Shown here: positions 26,961 to 35,239 of the stretch, piece after piece
Numbering within the stretch: position 1 is the first letter of the stretch
Layout of the letters: each line of letters starts with the position of its first letter
Assembly: GCF_000725485.1 (NCBI RefSeq)
Contig: NZ_JOAG01000007.1
Coordinates: 1-64,000, forward strand
DNA from: Nonomuraea candida
GTDB lineage: Bacteria; Actinomycetota; Actinomycetes; Streptosporangiales; Streptosporangiaceae
Reading direction: 5' to 3'
DNA: 64,000 nt
Notes under the pieces: model-generated
Told to the model about the DNA's origin: nothing
Seen by the model: the letters and a program-made list of their open reading frames with translations, nothing else
Database searches by the model: none
Position numbers and translations under genes: made by a program

Positions 26961-27797
26961 TCAACGATCGGCCGGTGAGCGGAGTTCCTCCTGGCGTTCG
27001 CGCATGAGAAGTCGGTCCAGCTTGGCGTTGACCGCGGCCAACTCCTGTTTCACCGCCGCCAGTTCGGTAGGCTCGGAGGTTTCCGCCGGGTCGACGTCGT
27101 TCATGGCGTTGACCACGACCGCGATGAAGAGGTTCAGCGCCACGAACGTGGACATCAGGATGTAGACGATGAAGAAGATCCAGGCCCACGGCTTGTGCTC
27201 CATGACCTCCTGGGCGACGTTTCCCCAGTCGTCCCCGGTCATGATCTGGAACAGCGTGAACAACGAGCGCGGCAGCTCGTCGAAGCGCTCGGGCACGATC
27301 TCGCCGAACAGCTTGGTGGCGATGACCGCCGCGATGTAGATCATCAGGACGAGCAGCCCGATGATCGAGGCCATCCCGGGCACCGCGGCCAGCAGCGCGC
27401 CGACCACGCGGCGCATGCTGGGCACGGCCGAGACCAGGCGCAGCGCCCGCAGGATGCGCAGGGCGCGCAGCACCGACGTCGGCCCCGAGGCGGGGATGAG
27501 CGCGACGGCCACGATGACGGCGTCGAACCAGTTCCACGGGTCCCTGAAGAACGCCGTGCGGTAGGCGTACAGGCGGGCGGCCAGCTCCACCGTGAAGATG
27601 GCCAGCGCGACCCGGTCGATGGCGTGCAGCAGGCCGCCGGCCCGCTCCATCAGGTACGCGCTGGTCTCGCAGCCGATCGTGATCGCGTTGACGACGATGA
27701 CCAGGATGACCGCCCGCTGCACGAGACGGTTCTCCAGGACGGCCCGCACGCGTTCTTGCCCTGACAACGGACTCCCCTCCGAAAGATCGTTGATCAT
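26961..27797 (-). CDS. Voltage-gated cation channel (BacNav family)
   Basis: This 278-aa single-domain channel has six membrane helices, a S4 with four spaced arginines (R111, R114, R117, R120 in RALRILRALR) and a pore loop FQIMTGDDWG (T187-W191). A C-terminal coiled coil (LAAVKQELAAVNAKLDRL) should hold the tetramer. Sodium-selective relatives have T-L-E-S-W in the filter; the two aspartates here are closer to the engineered calcium-selective T-L-D-D-W. It lies between Spo0M and a redox operon; a link to them is not shown. Confidence 0.9.
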   Translation of the reverse strand: MINDLSEGSPLSGQERVRAVLENRLVQRAVILVIVVNAITIGCETSAYLMERAGGLLHAIDRVALAIFTVELAARLYAYRTAFFRDPWNWFDAVIVAVALIPASGPTSVLRALRILRALRLVSAVPSMRRVVGALLAAVPGMASIIGLLVLMIYIAAVIATKLFGEIVPERFDELPRSLFTLFQIMTGDDWGNVAQEVMEHKPWAWIFFIVYILMSTFVALNLFIAVVVNAMNDVDPAETSEPTELAAVKQELAAVNAKLDRLLMRERQEELRSPADR

Positions 27798-27883
27798 CGT
27801 AGGGAAGCGCGCGGGCCCCCGGCCGCCAGGGGCGCGGCGCTGAGATGGGGATCACAGGCAGGCCCGGGAGCCGGCCCGGCCGG

Positions 27884-29245
27884 TCACCACTCGAAGCGTT
27901 CGCTGAACAGGCGCTCCCGCGGCACGCCGCGGGAGCGCAGGTCGCCGGACATGGACGCCACGAAGGCCGGGCTGCCGCAGACGAAGTAGGCCGCGTCCGG
28001 CGGGGCGTCCCTGGTCACGCGGGCCGCGGTGAGCCGTTCCGCGCCGGGGTGGGCGACGTGGTAGCGGGGGCCGAGGCGGCGGATCAGCTCCGGGGCGCAG
28101 ATCGCCTCGCCGGGGTGGCGGGCGGCGTGGAAGAGGGTGGCGTCGGGGTGGCGCATCGCCAGCTCCACGAACGGCGTGACGCCGATCCCGCCCGCCACCA
28201 GCACGGCCGGCCCGGCGTCCAGTTGCGCCTGGCGGGTGAACGTGCCGTACGGGCCGTCCACCAGCACCGTCGCGCCCACGGGCAGGCGGCGCAGGCGGGC
28301 GGTGAACGGGCCCGCGTCCTTGACCGCGAAGACGAGGTCGCCGGTCGCCTCGTCGGCGCGTACCACGCTGAAGGGGTGTGACCTGGACAGGCGCGCGGTG
28401 CGCAGGTGGCAGAACTGGCCGGGCAGCGGGCGGATCCCCCGCCCGCGCAGGCGGTAGACGGTCACGTCCGGGGAGACCCGCGTGACCTCCGCCAGCCGGT
28501 ACGGCCTGGCCAGCAGCGGGCTGACCAGCCGCCACGCCGTCACCCCCGCGAACACCGCCGCCAGCGCCAGCCAGTACGCCCGCAACCAGGGCAGCCCGGC
28601 CAGGAACGTGCCGATCCCGTGGGCGTGCAGGAAGACCAGGGCGACGATGGGATAGGACAGGTAGTGCACGCGGCGCCAGAGGCGGTGCCGGGTGACGGCG
28701 CGCAGCAGCGTGCTGCTCAGCCAGAGCAGGACGAACATCAGCAGCGCCAGCCGGCCCAGGGACGTGTAGCTCGACTCCACCCAGGTGAAGTCCACCAGGA
28801 CGAGGTACGCCGGGCCGTGGCGGTCGGTGATCATCTCCAGGAGCGGGTGGAGCAGCACGAGGAAGCCCCCGGTCGCGCCCAGCCAGGCGTGGGCCGTCAC
28901 GATCGTGCCCCGGTCGGCGCTGAACCACCGGGACAGGTGGCGCGCGCCGAGCAGCACCTGCCACCACATGGCGACGGCGCCCAGCAGGCCGGCCACGCCC
29001 GCCACGCCCGGCAGGGGGCCGCCGACCAGGTCCAGGTGGAGGAGGGGGTAGGCGAACGGGAGGGCGGAGAGCACGATCGCGACGACCAGCCGGCGCAACC
29101 GCAGCGGCCGCGCCCTGGGCCCGCGCCGCCGCCCGCCCGCCCGCACCCGCCCGGCCCGCCCGCCGATCCGCGTCTGTCCGCCCATCCGCGTCTGCCCGCC
29201 CATCCGCGCCCGCCCGGCCCGCTCCCCCGCCGCAGCCCCCGTCAT
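27884..29245 (-). CDS. Ferric-reductase-like transmembrane flavocytochrome
   Basis: This 453-aa protein has a six-helix heme domain with paired histidines (AHAWLGATGGFLVLLHPLLE, FLHAHGIG), then a FAD domain (SHPFSVV) and an NAD(P) domain (VAGGIGVTPF, FVCGSPAF). It should move electrons from NAD(P)H through FAD and two hemes across the membrane. The N-terminus holds a short repeat (ARMGGQTRMGGQTRIGG). It starts with ATG overlapping the apbE stop (ATGA), so it is the last gene of a three-gene operon. Confidence 0.9.
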   Translation of the reverse strand: MTGAAAGERAGRARMGGQTRMGGQTRIGGRAGRVRAGGRRRGPRARPLRLRRLVVAIVLSALPFAYPLLHLDLVGGPLPGVAGVAGLLGAVAMWWQVLLGARHLSRWFSADRGTIVTAHAWLGATGGFLVLLHPLLEMITDRHGPAYLVLVDFTWVESSYTSLGRLALLMFVLLWLSSTLLRAVTRHRLWRRVHYLSYPIVALVFLHAHGIGTFLAGLPWLRAYWLALAAVFAGVTAWRLVSPLLARPYRLAEVTRVSPDVTVYRLRGRGIRPLPGQFCHLRTARLSRSHPFSVVRADEATGDLVFAVKDAGPFTARLRRLPVGATVLVDGPYGTFTRQAQLDAGPAVLVAGGIGVTPFVELAMRHPDATLFHAARHPGEAICAPELIRRLGPRYHVAHPGAERLTAARVTRDAPPDAAYFVCGSPAFVASMSGDLRSRGVPRERLFSERFEW

Positions 29246-30258
29246 CGCCCCGCCTCCACGCATCCCCCGGAAGGGGCGGTGCTCCCGGGTGTCGTGGTGA
29301 TCGTGCCGTCGCGGTGCACGAGGATGCCGCGGGCCGTGGGGGCGTGGGTGGCGAGCCAGCGGGGGCCCTCCCGGGTGCCGAGGATGACCAGGCACTTGGC
29401 GTAGACCTCGGCCGCGCCAAGGTCGCCGGTGATGACCGTGGCCTGGAGGCAGTCCGAGCCGGCGGGGCGGCCGGTTCGGGGGTCGATGAGGTGGTGCAGG
29501 CGGTTGCCTGCGGCGTCCGGCCAGCTCCGGCGCACCACGCTGCTGGTGGCGACGGCGGTCGCTCCCGGGGGCGGCTCCAGGGTGGTCACCACGCCGCCGA
29601 GCGGGTGCTCGACGCCGATCCCCCACGGCGGGTCCAGCGGGGCGCGCCAGCAGACCAGGTCGCCGCCCGCGTCGATCAGCCCCCGACGCACGCCGCGCGA
29701 GCGCAGCGCGTCGGCGGCCTGCTGCACGCTCCACCCCTTGACGAACCCGCCGAGGTCCACGCCCACCCCGCCCCGCACCCGCACGGTACGACGTTCGAAG
29801 TCGACCTCCACGCGCCCTTCCCCGGCCCGAGGACCGTCCGCCCGCCCAGCGCCCGCATCGGGCCCGCTCCTCGCCCGCACCCCGCCGCCTCCGGCGACCA
29901 CGCGCCCGTCCTGCGGGACGCCGGCGCGTCCGGCATCGGCGCGTCCGGCATCGGCGGGCGTGGCGCGGGTGAGGCCGGCGAAGTCGGACGCGTAGCCGGC
30001 GCGGCACAGCTCCGTGGCCAGCCACGGCGAGAACAGCCCGCCCGTCGTCTCCGCCCACCGCATCGCCTCCCCCAGCGCGACCAGGAACAGCTCGGAGACC
30101 TCCGTCTCCCCGCCCGCGTTGACCCGCCCCATGTCGCTCTCCGGCAGGAAGCGGCTGAAGGTGCGCTCCACCCGCCGCAGCCAGGTGAGGACCGTCGCCG
30201 CGTCCCCCGGTGCGAGCCCGGCCACCAGCACCTCCGTGCCCATGATCCGCTCGCGCAT
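29242..30258 (-). CDS. apbE: FAD:protein FMN transferase ApbE
   Basis: This 338-aa protein attaches FMN covalently to Ser/Thr of exported flavoproteins. Family motifs are MGTEVLVA at the start, DLGGFVKGW, GGDLVCW and the metal-site motif HHLIDPRTGRPAG. A low-complexity insert of about 50 residues (ADAGRADAGRAGVPQ onward) breaks the middle of the fold. There is no signal or lipobox, unlike exported ApbE, so the site of action is unclear. ATG overlaps the TGA of the upstream gene by one base; its stop overlaps the next start. No ApbE target motif (S/T-G-A-S/T) was seen in either partner. Confidence 0.88.
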   Translation of the reverse strand: MRERIMGTEVLVAGLAPGDAATVLTWLRRVERTFSRFLPESDMGRVNAGGETEVSELFLVALGEAMRWAETTGGLFSPWLATELCRAGYASDFAGLTRATPADAGRADAGRAGVPQDGRVVAGGGGVRARSGPDAGAGRADGPRAGEGRVEVDFERRTVRVRGGVGVDLGGFVKGWSVQQAADALRSRGVRRGLIDAGGDLVCWRAPLDPPWGIGVEHPLGGVVTTLEPPPGATAVATSSVVRRSWPDAAGNRLHHLIDPRTGRPAGSDCLQATVITGDLGAAEVYAKCLVILGTREGPRWLATHAPTARGILVHRDGTITTTPGSTAPSGGCVEAGR

Positions 30259-31004
30259 CAGGACCCCCGGGTGAACGTCGTCACCAGAGCCGGGTCCAGC
30301 GGCTCGCCGGGCAGGAACTCGGCCCCGACGTCCTCGATCATCCTCTCCTGCATCGTCTCCTGCATCGTCTCCTGCGACCGGGCCGACTCGGGCAGGTACT
30401 CGGCGCGCGCCCGCGAGGAGTTCCCGTCGGCGCCGAGCGTGATCGTGCCGGTGAACAGCACGCGGTTCTCCCACAGCAGGTTGCCCTCGATCCGGTACAC
30501 GTAGGTCCCGGCGGGCACAGGCCGGCCGGCGGCGTCGGTGCCGTCCCAGTAGAGGGAGTGCCGCCCGCTCTCCTGGGCGGGCCGGCTGGCGCTCTGGATC
30601 TCCGCCTCCGTGGCGGACTCCCAGTTTGCGCTCTCCCGCCAGCGCGGCAGCGACATGGGCCGCCGCACGTAGCCGCCGTTGGCGGTGTAGCTGGTGGCGA
30701 AGAGCGTGCGGACGTAGCGGCCGCCGGCGTCCTCGATCCAGACGGCGAGCTGGTTGCTGGCGTGTTGCGGCAGCCGGGTGAGCCGGTAGTCCACGCGGAC
30801 GAGCCCGAGCGACTCCGCCGTCCGCCCCGGCCGCGCGGACGGCTGCGACGACCGGGACGCCTGAGGCGGCTGGGTCTGCGCGGGGGCGGCGGCCGCGGGT
30901 GGCGGGGCCGGCCGGCCGTACAGGAGCTCGGCCGCGGTGGCGCTGAGCGCGACGCCGCTGATCACGACGATCGGCACCACGAGCCGGATGGACTTGTCGG
31001 GCAT
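30258..31004 (-). CDS. DUF2271 exported protein
   Basis: This 248-aa protein has an N-terminal membrane anchor (LVVPIVVISGVALSATAAEL), a Pro/Ala/Gln-rich linker, then a DUF2271-type beta domain with FlgD/Big-like strands (YWDGTDAAGRPVPAGTYVYRIEG). DUF2271 proteins are commonly encoded with ApbE and flavocytochromes, as here, and may be the extracytoplasmic partner of the electron chain. Its stop overlaps the apbE start by one base. It is the first gene of the operon. Confidence 0.85.
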   Translation of the reverse strand: MPDKSIRLVVPIVVISGVALSATAAELLYGRPAPPPAAAAPAQTQPPQASRSSQPSARPGRTAESLGLVRVDYRLTRLPQHASNQLAVWIEDAGGRYVRTLFATSYTANGGYVRRPMSLPRWRESANWESATEAEIQSASRPAQESGRHSLYWDGTDAAGRPVPAGTYVYRIEGNLLWENRVLFTGTITLGADGNSSRARAEYLPESARSQETMQETMQERMIEDVGAEFLPGEPLDPALVTTFTRGS

Positions 31005-31193
31005 GAGTGGCGAGCTTCCTTCCCCCGAAGCTAGGACCTGCGGGGACGAGCTTAGGAAGATCACCCGAAAAACCGTGTGAAGGCCGCCGGGACGGCCCTC
31101 AGGCCCGGTGCCCGGTTCAGGGGCGCGGTCACCGGGGGAATCCCTGGGTCGCTCCCTGTGTCGCGGCCCGCCCCGAAGGGTGACCCTGGGGTC

Positions 31194-31442
31194 ATGGCCG
31201 CTGAGGGTGACATTCTCTCCGCCGAGGTCGAAGCGGCGCCCGGCCGGCAGCGGCAGGCGGCGGACGCTCTGACGCGCCTCGGTTTCAAGGTGCTCCACAT
31301 CGGGACGACGATCAGCGTGAGCGCGCCCCGGCAGGTCTGGGATCAGGCGTTCGGCCTGCCCCGGGCGGAGGTGCCGGGCGAGCTGGGCGAGCTGGTCACC
31401 GGCGTCCACTTCCAGGAGCCTCCCGACTTCCACCCCCTTTGA
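31194..31442 (+). CDS. Stand-alone protease-prodomain-like protein
   Basis: This 82-aa protein resembles the N-terminal part of the subtilase encoded next: ADALTRLGFKVLHIGTTISV here against ANLLQAKGFTVRHVGTFSVS there, followed by W-(D/E)-x-x-F-G in both. The shared piece looks like the alpha/beta propeptide (inhibitor I9/S53-like) of serine proteases. It probably works in trans as an inhibitor or folding helper for that protease. The ATG at 31194 begins the conserved part; its ribosome site is weak. The two genes are 36 bases apart and co-directional. Confidence 0.75.
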   Translation: MAAEGDILSAEVEAAPGRQRQAADALTRLGFKVLHIGTTISVSAPRQVWDQAFGLPRAEVPGELGELVTGVHFQEPPDFHPL

Positions 31443-31478
31443 CGTCCGTTCCCCGGTCTCGACTCGCAAAGGAGCGAC

Positions 31479-32954
31479 ATGACCACGATCACCGAACGAC
31501 GCGAGGACACCGTCTACTTCGAGGCGGCCCTGCGGCCGGACAGCGGCACCTCGATGTTCGCCGACTCCACCGCGACGCAGAGCGCCGACCTCGACCAGCT
31601 CAGGCCCGCCCCGGGCGTCGCCGAGCGCGCCGCGAACCTCCTCCAGGCCAAGGGCTTCACGGTGCGGCACGTCGGAACGTTCTCCGTCAGCGCGGAGGGC
31701 CCGCGCACGCTGTGGGAGAGCACGTTCGGCACGCGTCTCGAGGTGCGCCAGGCCGACATGACGGGCCGGCCGCCGGACATGGCCGCCACCGCCGGCGCGC
31801 AGGTGCCCTACCTGGCGCACGTCAGCGGCGAGCCGTTCACGATGCCGCAGGACCTGGAGCCGTACGTGGAGCGCGCCTACCCGCAGCCGCCCCCGCGCTT
31901 CTTCGCCTCCCCCATCCCGCCCCGCGTGGGCTACCACCACCTGCGGGTGCCCGACGACGTCGCGCTGCTGCTGCGGGCGCACCCGGTGCACGACCGCGGC
32001 GTGACCGGCAGGGGCGTGCTGGTCGCCATGGCCGACACCGGCTTCTACCGGCACCCCTTCTACGCCCACCACGGCTACAACTACAACGCCACCCTCGCCC
32101 CCGACGCCACCCGCGTGCAGCACGACGAGGTCGGGCACGGCACGGCCGAGGCGGCGAACATCTTCGCCAACGCCCGCGACGTCGACTTCGTCGGCGTCAA
32201 GATGGGCGCCAACGCCACGCTCGCCTTCAAGGCGGCCTCCGACCTGTCACCGGCCGTCATGACCAACAGCTGGGGCTACCACCTGCCCGGCCTGACCAAG
32301 CTCCCGAACTTCCTGCGCCCGCTGGAGCTGGCGGTCATCGAGGCGGTGCGTCAGCGCGGCATCACCGTCTGCTTCTCCGCGGGCAACGGCCACGTCGCCT
32401 TCCCCGGGATGATGCCCGACGTCCTCTCCGTCGGCGGGGTGTTCGTGGACGAGGTGCAGGTCAACGGGGAGTTCAGGCTGGAGGCGTCGGACTACGCCAG
32501 CAGCTTCGACAGCCTGATCTACGCCGGGCGGCACGTGCCCGACGTGTGCGGCCTGGTGGGCAAGGCGCCCAGGGCCATCTACATCATGCTGCCCGTCGAG
32601 CCGGGCGACGAGATCGACACGGGCCTGGCCGGGGCCGGTTACCCGGCCAAGGACGGCACCGGGCCGGACGACGGCTGGGCCGTGATCAGCGGCACCAGCG
32701 CGGCCTCCCCGCAGGTCGCCGGCGTGTGCGCGCTGCTCAAGCAGGCGCAGCCGGGGCTCTCGCCCGACCTGGTCAAGGCCATTCTCAAGGCGTCGGCCCG
32801 GGACGTGACCGAGGGCAAGAGCTTCATGGGGCAGGTGGCCGGCGACGGCCACGACGGGCCCACCGGGGCGGGGCTGGTCGACGCCGAGGCGGCCTACCGG
32901 CTGGCGCGGTCGGTCACGCCGCGCAACCTGCACACGCTTCCGCCGCCCCGCTGA
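31479..32954 (+). CDS. S8 (subtilisin-like) serine protease without signal peptide
   Basis: This 491-aa protease has an N-terminal propeptide-like region (about 45-100) and a subtilase domain with Asp186 (MADTGF), His220 (DEVGHGTAEA), Asn303 (FSAGNG) and Ser407 (SGTSAASPQVAGV). The N-terminus MTTITERREDTVYFEAAL has no signal or membrane segment, so it either stays inside the cell or leaves by an unknown path. AAAGGAG precedes the ATG. The adjacent prodomain-like gene suggests a two-protein, inhibitor-controlled system. The target is unknown. Confidence 0.9.
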   Translation: MTTITERREDTVYFEAALRPDSGTSMFADSTATQSADLDQLRPAPGVAERAANLLQAKGFTVRHVGTFSVSAEGPRTLWESTFGTRLEVRQADMTGRPPDMAATAGAQVPYLAHVSGEPFTMPQDLEPYVERAYPQPPPRFFASPIPPRVGYHHLRVPDDVALLLRAHPVHDRGVTGRGVLVAMADTGFYRHPFYAHHGYNYNATLAPDATRVQHDEVGHGTAEAANIFANARDVDFVGVKMGANATLAFKAASDLSPAVMTNSWGYHLPGLTKLPNFLRPLELAVIEAVRQRGITVCFSAGNGHVAFPGMMPDVLSVGGVFVDEVQVNGEFRLEASDYASSFDSLIYAGRHVPDVCGLVGKAPRAIYIMLPVEPGDEIDTGLAGAGYPAKDGTGPDDGWAVISGTSAASPQVAGVCALLKQAQPGLSPDLVKAILKASARDVTEGKSFMGQVAGDGHDGPTGAGLVDAEAAYRLARSVTPRNLHTLPPPR

Positions 32955-32973
32955 CGGCCTGATCGCGAGCGGA

Positions 32974-33008
32974 CCGGCCGCGTGCCCCTCCACCGGGCGC
33001 GCGGCCGG
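32974..33008. terminator. Bidirectional stem-loop between convergent genes
   Basis: CCGGCCGCG (32974-32982) pairs with CGCGGCCGG (33000-33008), and three inner C bases pair with three G bases. It sits between the 3' ends of the subtilase and GDSL hydrolase genes. Confidence 0.6.
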
Positions 33009-33048
33009 CCGGTGCGGCCGCCGGGCGCAGGCCGGAGGCGGTGCGTCG

Positions 33049-34350
33049 TCAGCGGAAGAGGGTGACGGGGACGGCCTCGGCCAGGGCCAGGTAGCCGGCC
33101 GGGTTCAGGTGCAGGTGGTCGCCCTCGTCGTACGCCGCCGCCAGCCGCCGGGGCGCGGCCGGGTCGCGCACCGCCCGGTCGAAGTCGATCACGCCGTCGA
33201 ACCGCCCCGCGCCGCGGATCCACGCGTTGACCCTCTGCCTGGCCGCCTCCCGGTGCCCCTCGGGGTCGTCGTACGGGTCGTGCCCGCCGAACGGCGTCAG
33301 CGTGGCCCCGTACACGAGGAGGTCGCGCGCCGCGGCGCGGACGATGATCTGCTCGTAGGCGGCGATCAGCTCCTCGGCCACCCGCTCCTGCGCCTGCCGG
33401 GTGGCCTCGGCCGTGCCGAGGTCGTTGACGCCCTCGAAGACGACCAGCCACCGCGCGCCGCTCTGCGCCAGCACGTCCCGGTCCAGGCGGGCCAGGGCGC
33501 TCGGGCCGAGCCCGTCGTTGAGCACCCGGTTGCCGCCCGCCCCCTGGTTGGCGATGGCGACGCCGGGCGGGAGCCGGTCGAAGAGCCGGTCGGGCCAGCG
33601 GTCGTTGCCGTTCGTCGTGGACCCCCTGCCGTCGGTCAGCGAGTCGCCCAGCAGGACGAGCGTCGCGCTGGCGGGCGCGGCCCAGACCTCGACGGCGCTG
33701 AGCAGGTACCAGTGGTCGACGGGGGTGGCGTCGGGCAGGTCGAGGGCGTCCACGTGGTCGCCGCCGGCCAGGTGGGAGGTGGTCCGGGAGCCGGGGTGGG
33801 AGGTGAGGTCGGAGGAGGCCTGCCCCTGCGCCAGGTGCAGCGTGACGGTCAGGACCGAGCCGGGGACCAGGTCGAGGTCCAGCGGGTCGGACACGACGTG
33901 CGCGCCCGTCGGCACGACGGCGGACGGCCGCCCGGAGAACGTGACGGGCCGGGAGGTCCCGGCCCGGACGGCGCTGCTCCCCGCCCCTGCGCGCCCCCCG
34001 CCGCCGGCCCCGCCCCCGGCCCGGGCCCCGCCCTCGGCTCCGGCGCTCGCACGGGCGCCCAAGGGGCCGCCGCTCCCGGCCGTACCGGGTCGCGGGCCGG
34101 GGAGGGCGACGGCGGCGCGGGTGATCGGCAGGGGCGCGCCGCCGAACGCGTTGGACAGGCGCAGCCGCACGCGCGGCCCGCCCGCGGACACGCGCACGGT
34201 CTGCCGCAGCGTGGTGTCGGCCAGCACCAGCCCTTCCTTCGCGTACGGCGGGGGCGGCATGTTGTCCGGCTCGGTGAGCTGCGGCATCGCCGTCCACGTG
34301 GTGACCCAGTGCCCGGTCGCGGTCGTCGGGAGGCTCGGCGTCTCGCCCAT
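33049..34350 (-). CDS. SGNH/GDSL hydrolase
   Basis: This 433-aa protein has an N-terminal beta-sandwich-like domain (WVTTWTAMPQ, VRLRLSNAFGGAPL) and an SGNH esterase domain: block I LLGDSLTDGRG, block III NQGAGGNRVL, and the Asp/His pair in DHLHLNPAGY. A Gly/Ala-rich insert (around residues 95-125) sits between strands. There is no signal peptide at ATG 34350. Relatives are rhamnogalacturonan or polysaccharide esterases and lipases. It is divergent from a TetR gene. Confidence 0.85.
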   Translation of the reverse strand: MGETPSLPTTATGHWVTTWTAMPQLTEPDNMPPPPYAKEGLVLADTTLRQTVRVSAGGPRVRLRLSNAFGGAPLPITRAAVALPGPRPGTAGSGGPLGARASAGAEGGARAGGGAGGGGRAGAGSSAVRAGTSRPVTFSGRPSAVVPTGAHVVSDPLDLDLVPGSVLTVTLHLAQGQASSDLTSHPGSRTTSHLAGGDHVDALDLPDATPVDHWYLLSAVEVWAAPASATLVLLGDSLTDGRGSTTNGNDRWPDRLFDRLPPGVAIANQGAGGNRVLNDGLGPSALARLDRDVLAQSGARWLVVFEGVNDLGTAEATRQAQERVAEELIAAYEQIIVRAAARDLLVYGATLTPFGGHDPYDDPEGHREAARQRVNAWIRGAGRFDGVIDFDRAVRDPAAPRRLAAAYDEGDHLHLNPAGYLALAEAVPVTLFR

Positions 34351-34491
34351 CAGGTACGGCTCCACTCGGTAGTCGAAACTTTCGGCACCATAGCGAACCT
34401 TTCGGCCCTCCGGCCGTCCGGGTACCGTTTTTACCCCCGCTTGCCGATCAGGTCGTGGGCCCGGCCGCCCCGCGCGCCTAGGGTCACCTGC

Positions 34492-35124
34492 ATGGGCTCT
34501 GCAGAGGACGGGCGGGCGGCGATCGTCCGGGCGGCCACCAGGCTGTTCGCCGCACTCGGCTACGACGGCTCCTCCATCGCGCAGGTCGCCGACGCGGCCG
34601 GGGTGGACCAGGCCGAGGTCACGGCCTGCTTCGCCACCAAGCGCGAGTTGTACATCGAGGTCATGCGGCGCGCCCGCGACAGCCTGGCGGACGTGATCAG
34701 CCAGCGCGCCGAGGCGCTGATGACGGCCCCGCCCGAGCGGCGGGCGCAGGCGTTGCACGACTTCATCGACGGCTATCTCGACCTGTGCGCGGCGCGTCCC
34801 GAGGTGCCCGCCCTGTGGATGCACCGCTGGCTCTCCGACGCCAGCGACATCGGCGACCTGGAGGCCAGGAGCGCGCAGCCGCTGACGGCGCACATCGTGG
34901 ACAGCGTCGCGACGCTGGCCGAGCCGGCGGGCGCGGACGCGCTGCACACGACGTACACGATGATCTGGTGCATCCACGGCTTCGCGCTGAGCGGCGTGCT
35001 GACCGGCGGCGGCCTCCGGTGCGGCATCGACGACCCGGAGATGGTGCGGCGCTTCCGCGCCCACATGCACCAGCTCCTGTCGCGCGGGCTCCGCCTCCCC
35101 GAGCCCGCCGCCGGGGCCACCTGA
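34492..35124 (+). CDS. TetR-family regulator
   Basis: This 210-aa repressor has the TetR DNA-binding helices (AAIVRAATRLFAALGYDGSS, IAQVADAAGVDQAEVTACFA) and a helical ligand domain. TAGGGT seven bases before the ATG at 34492 suggests a leaderless message. It is divergent from the GDSL hydrolase, which may be its target. Confidence 0.88.
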   Translation: MGSAEDGRAAIVRAATRLFAALGYDGSSIAQVADAAGVDQAEVTACFATKRELYIEVMRRARDSLADVISQRAEALMTAPPERRAQALHDFIDGYLDLCAARPEVPALWMHRWLSDASDIGDLEARSAQPLTAHIVDSVATLAEPAGADALHTTYTMIWCIHGFALSGVLTGGGLRCGIDDPEMVRRFRAHMHQLLSRGLRLPEPAAGAT

Positions 35125-35132
35125 GCGCATCA

Positions 35133-35161
35133 TTGACAGAACGTCACCAATTACCTACTTT
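35133..35161 (+). promoter_or_regulatory. Promoter upstream of the PP2C phosphatase gene
   Basis: TTGACA (35133-35138), a 17-base spacer and TACTTT (35156-35161) form a good housekeeping promoter. A short reading frame (35182-35235, MGGFEWLSCSRDVSGAC) and a 17-bp palindrome GCTCACGT-G-ACGTGAGC (35207-35223) lie between it and the gene. Confidence 0.6.
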
Positions 35162-35239
35162 TCCACGTGTAACCTGCCCGTATGGGAGGTTTCGAGTGGT
35201 TGTCGTGCTCACGTGACGTGAGCGGGGCGTGCTGAGGCG

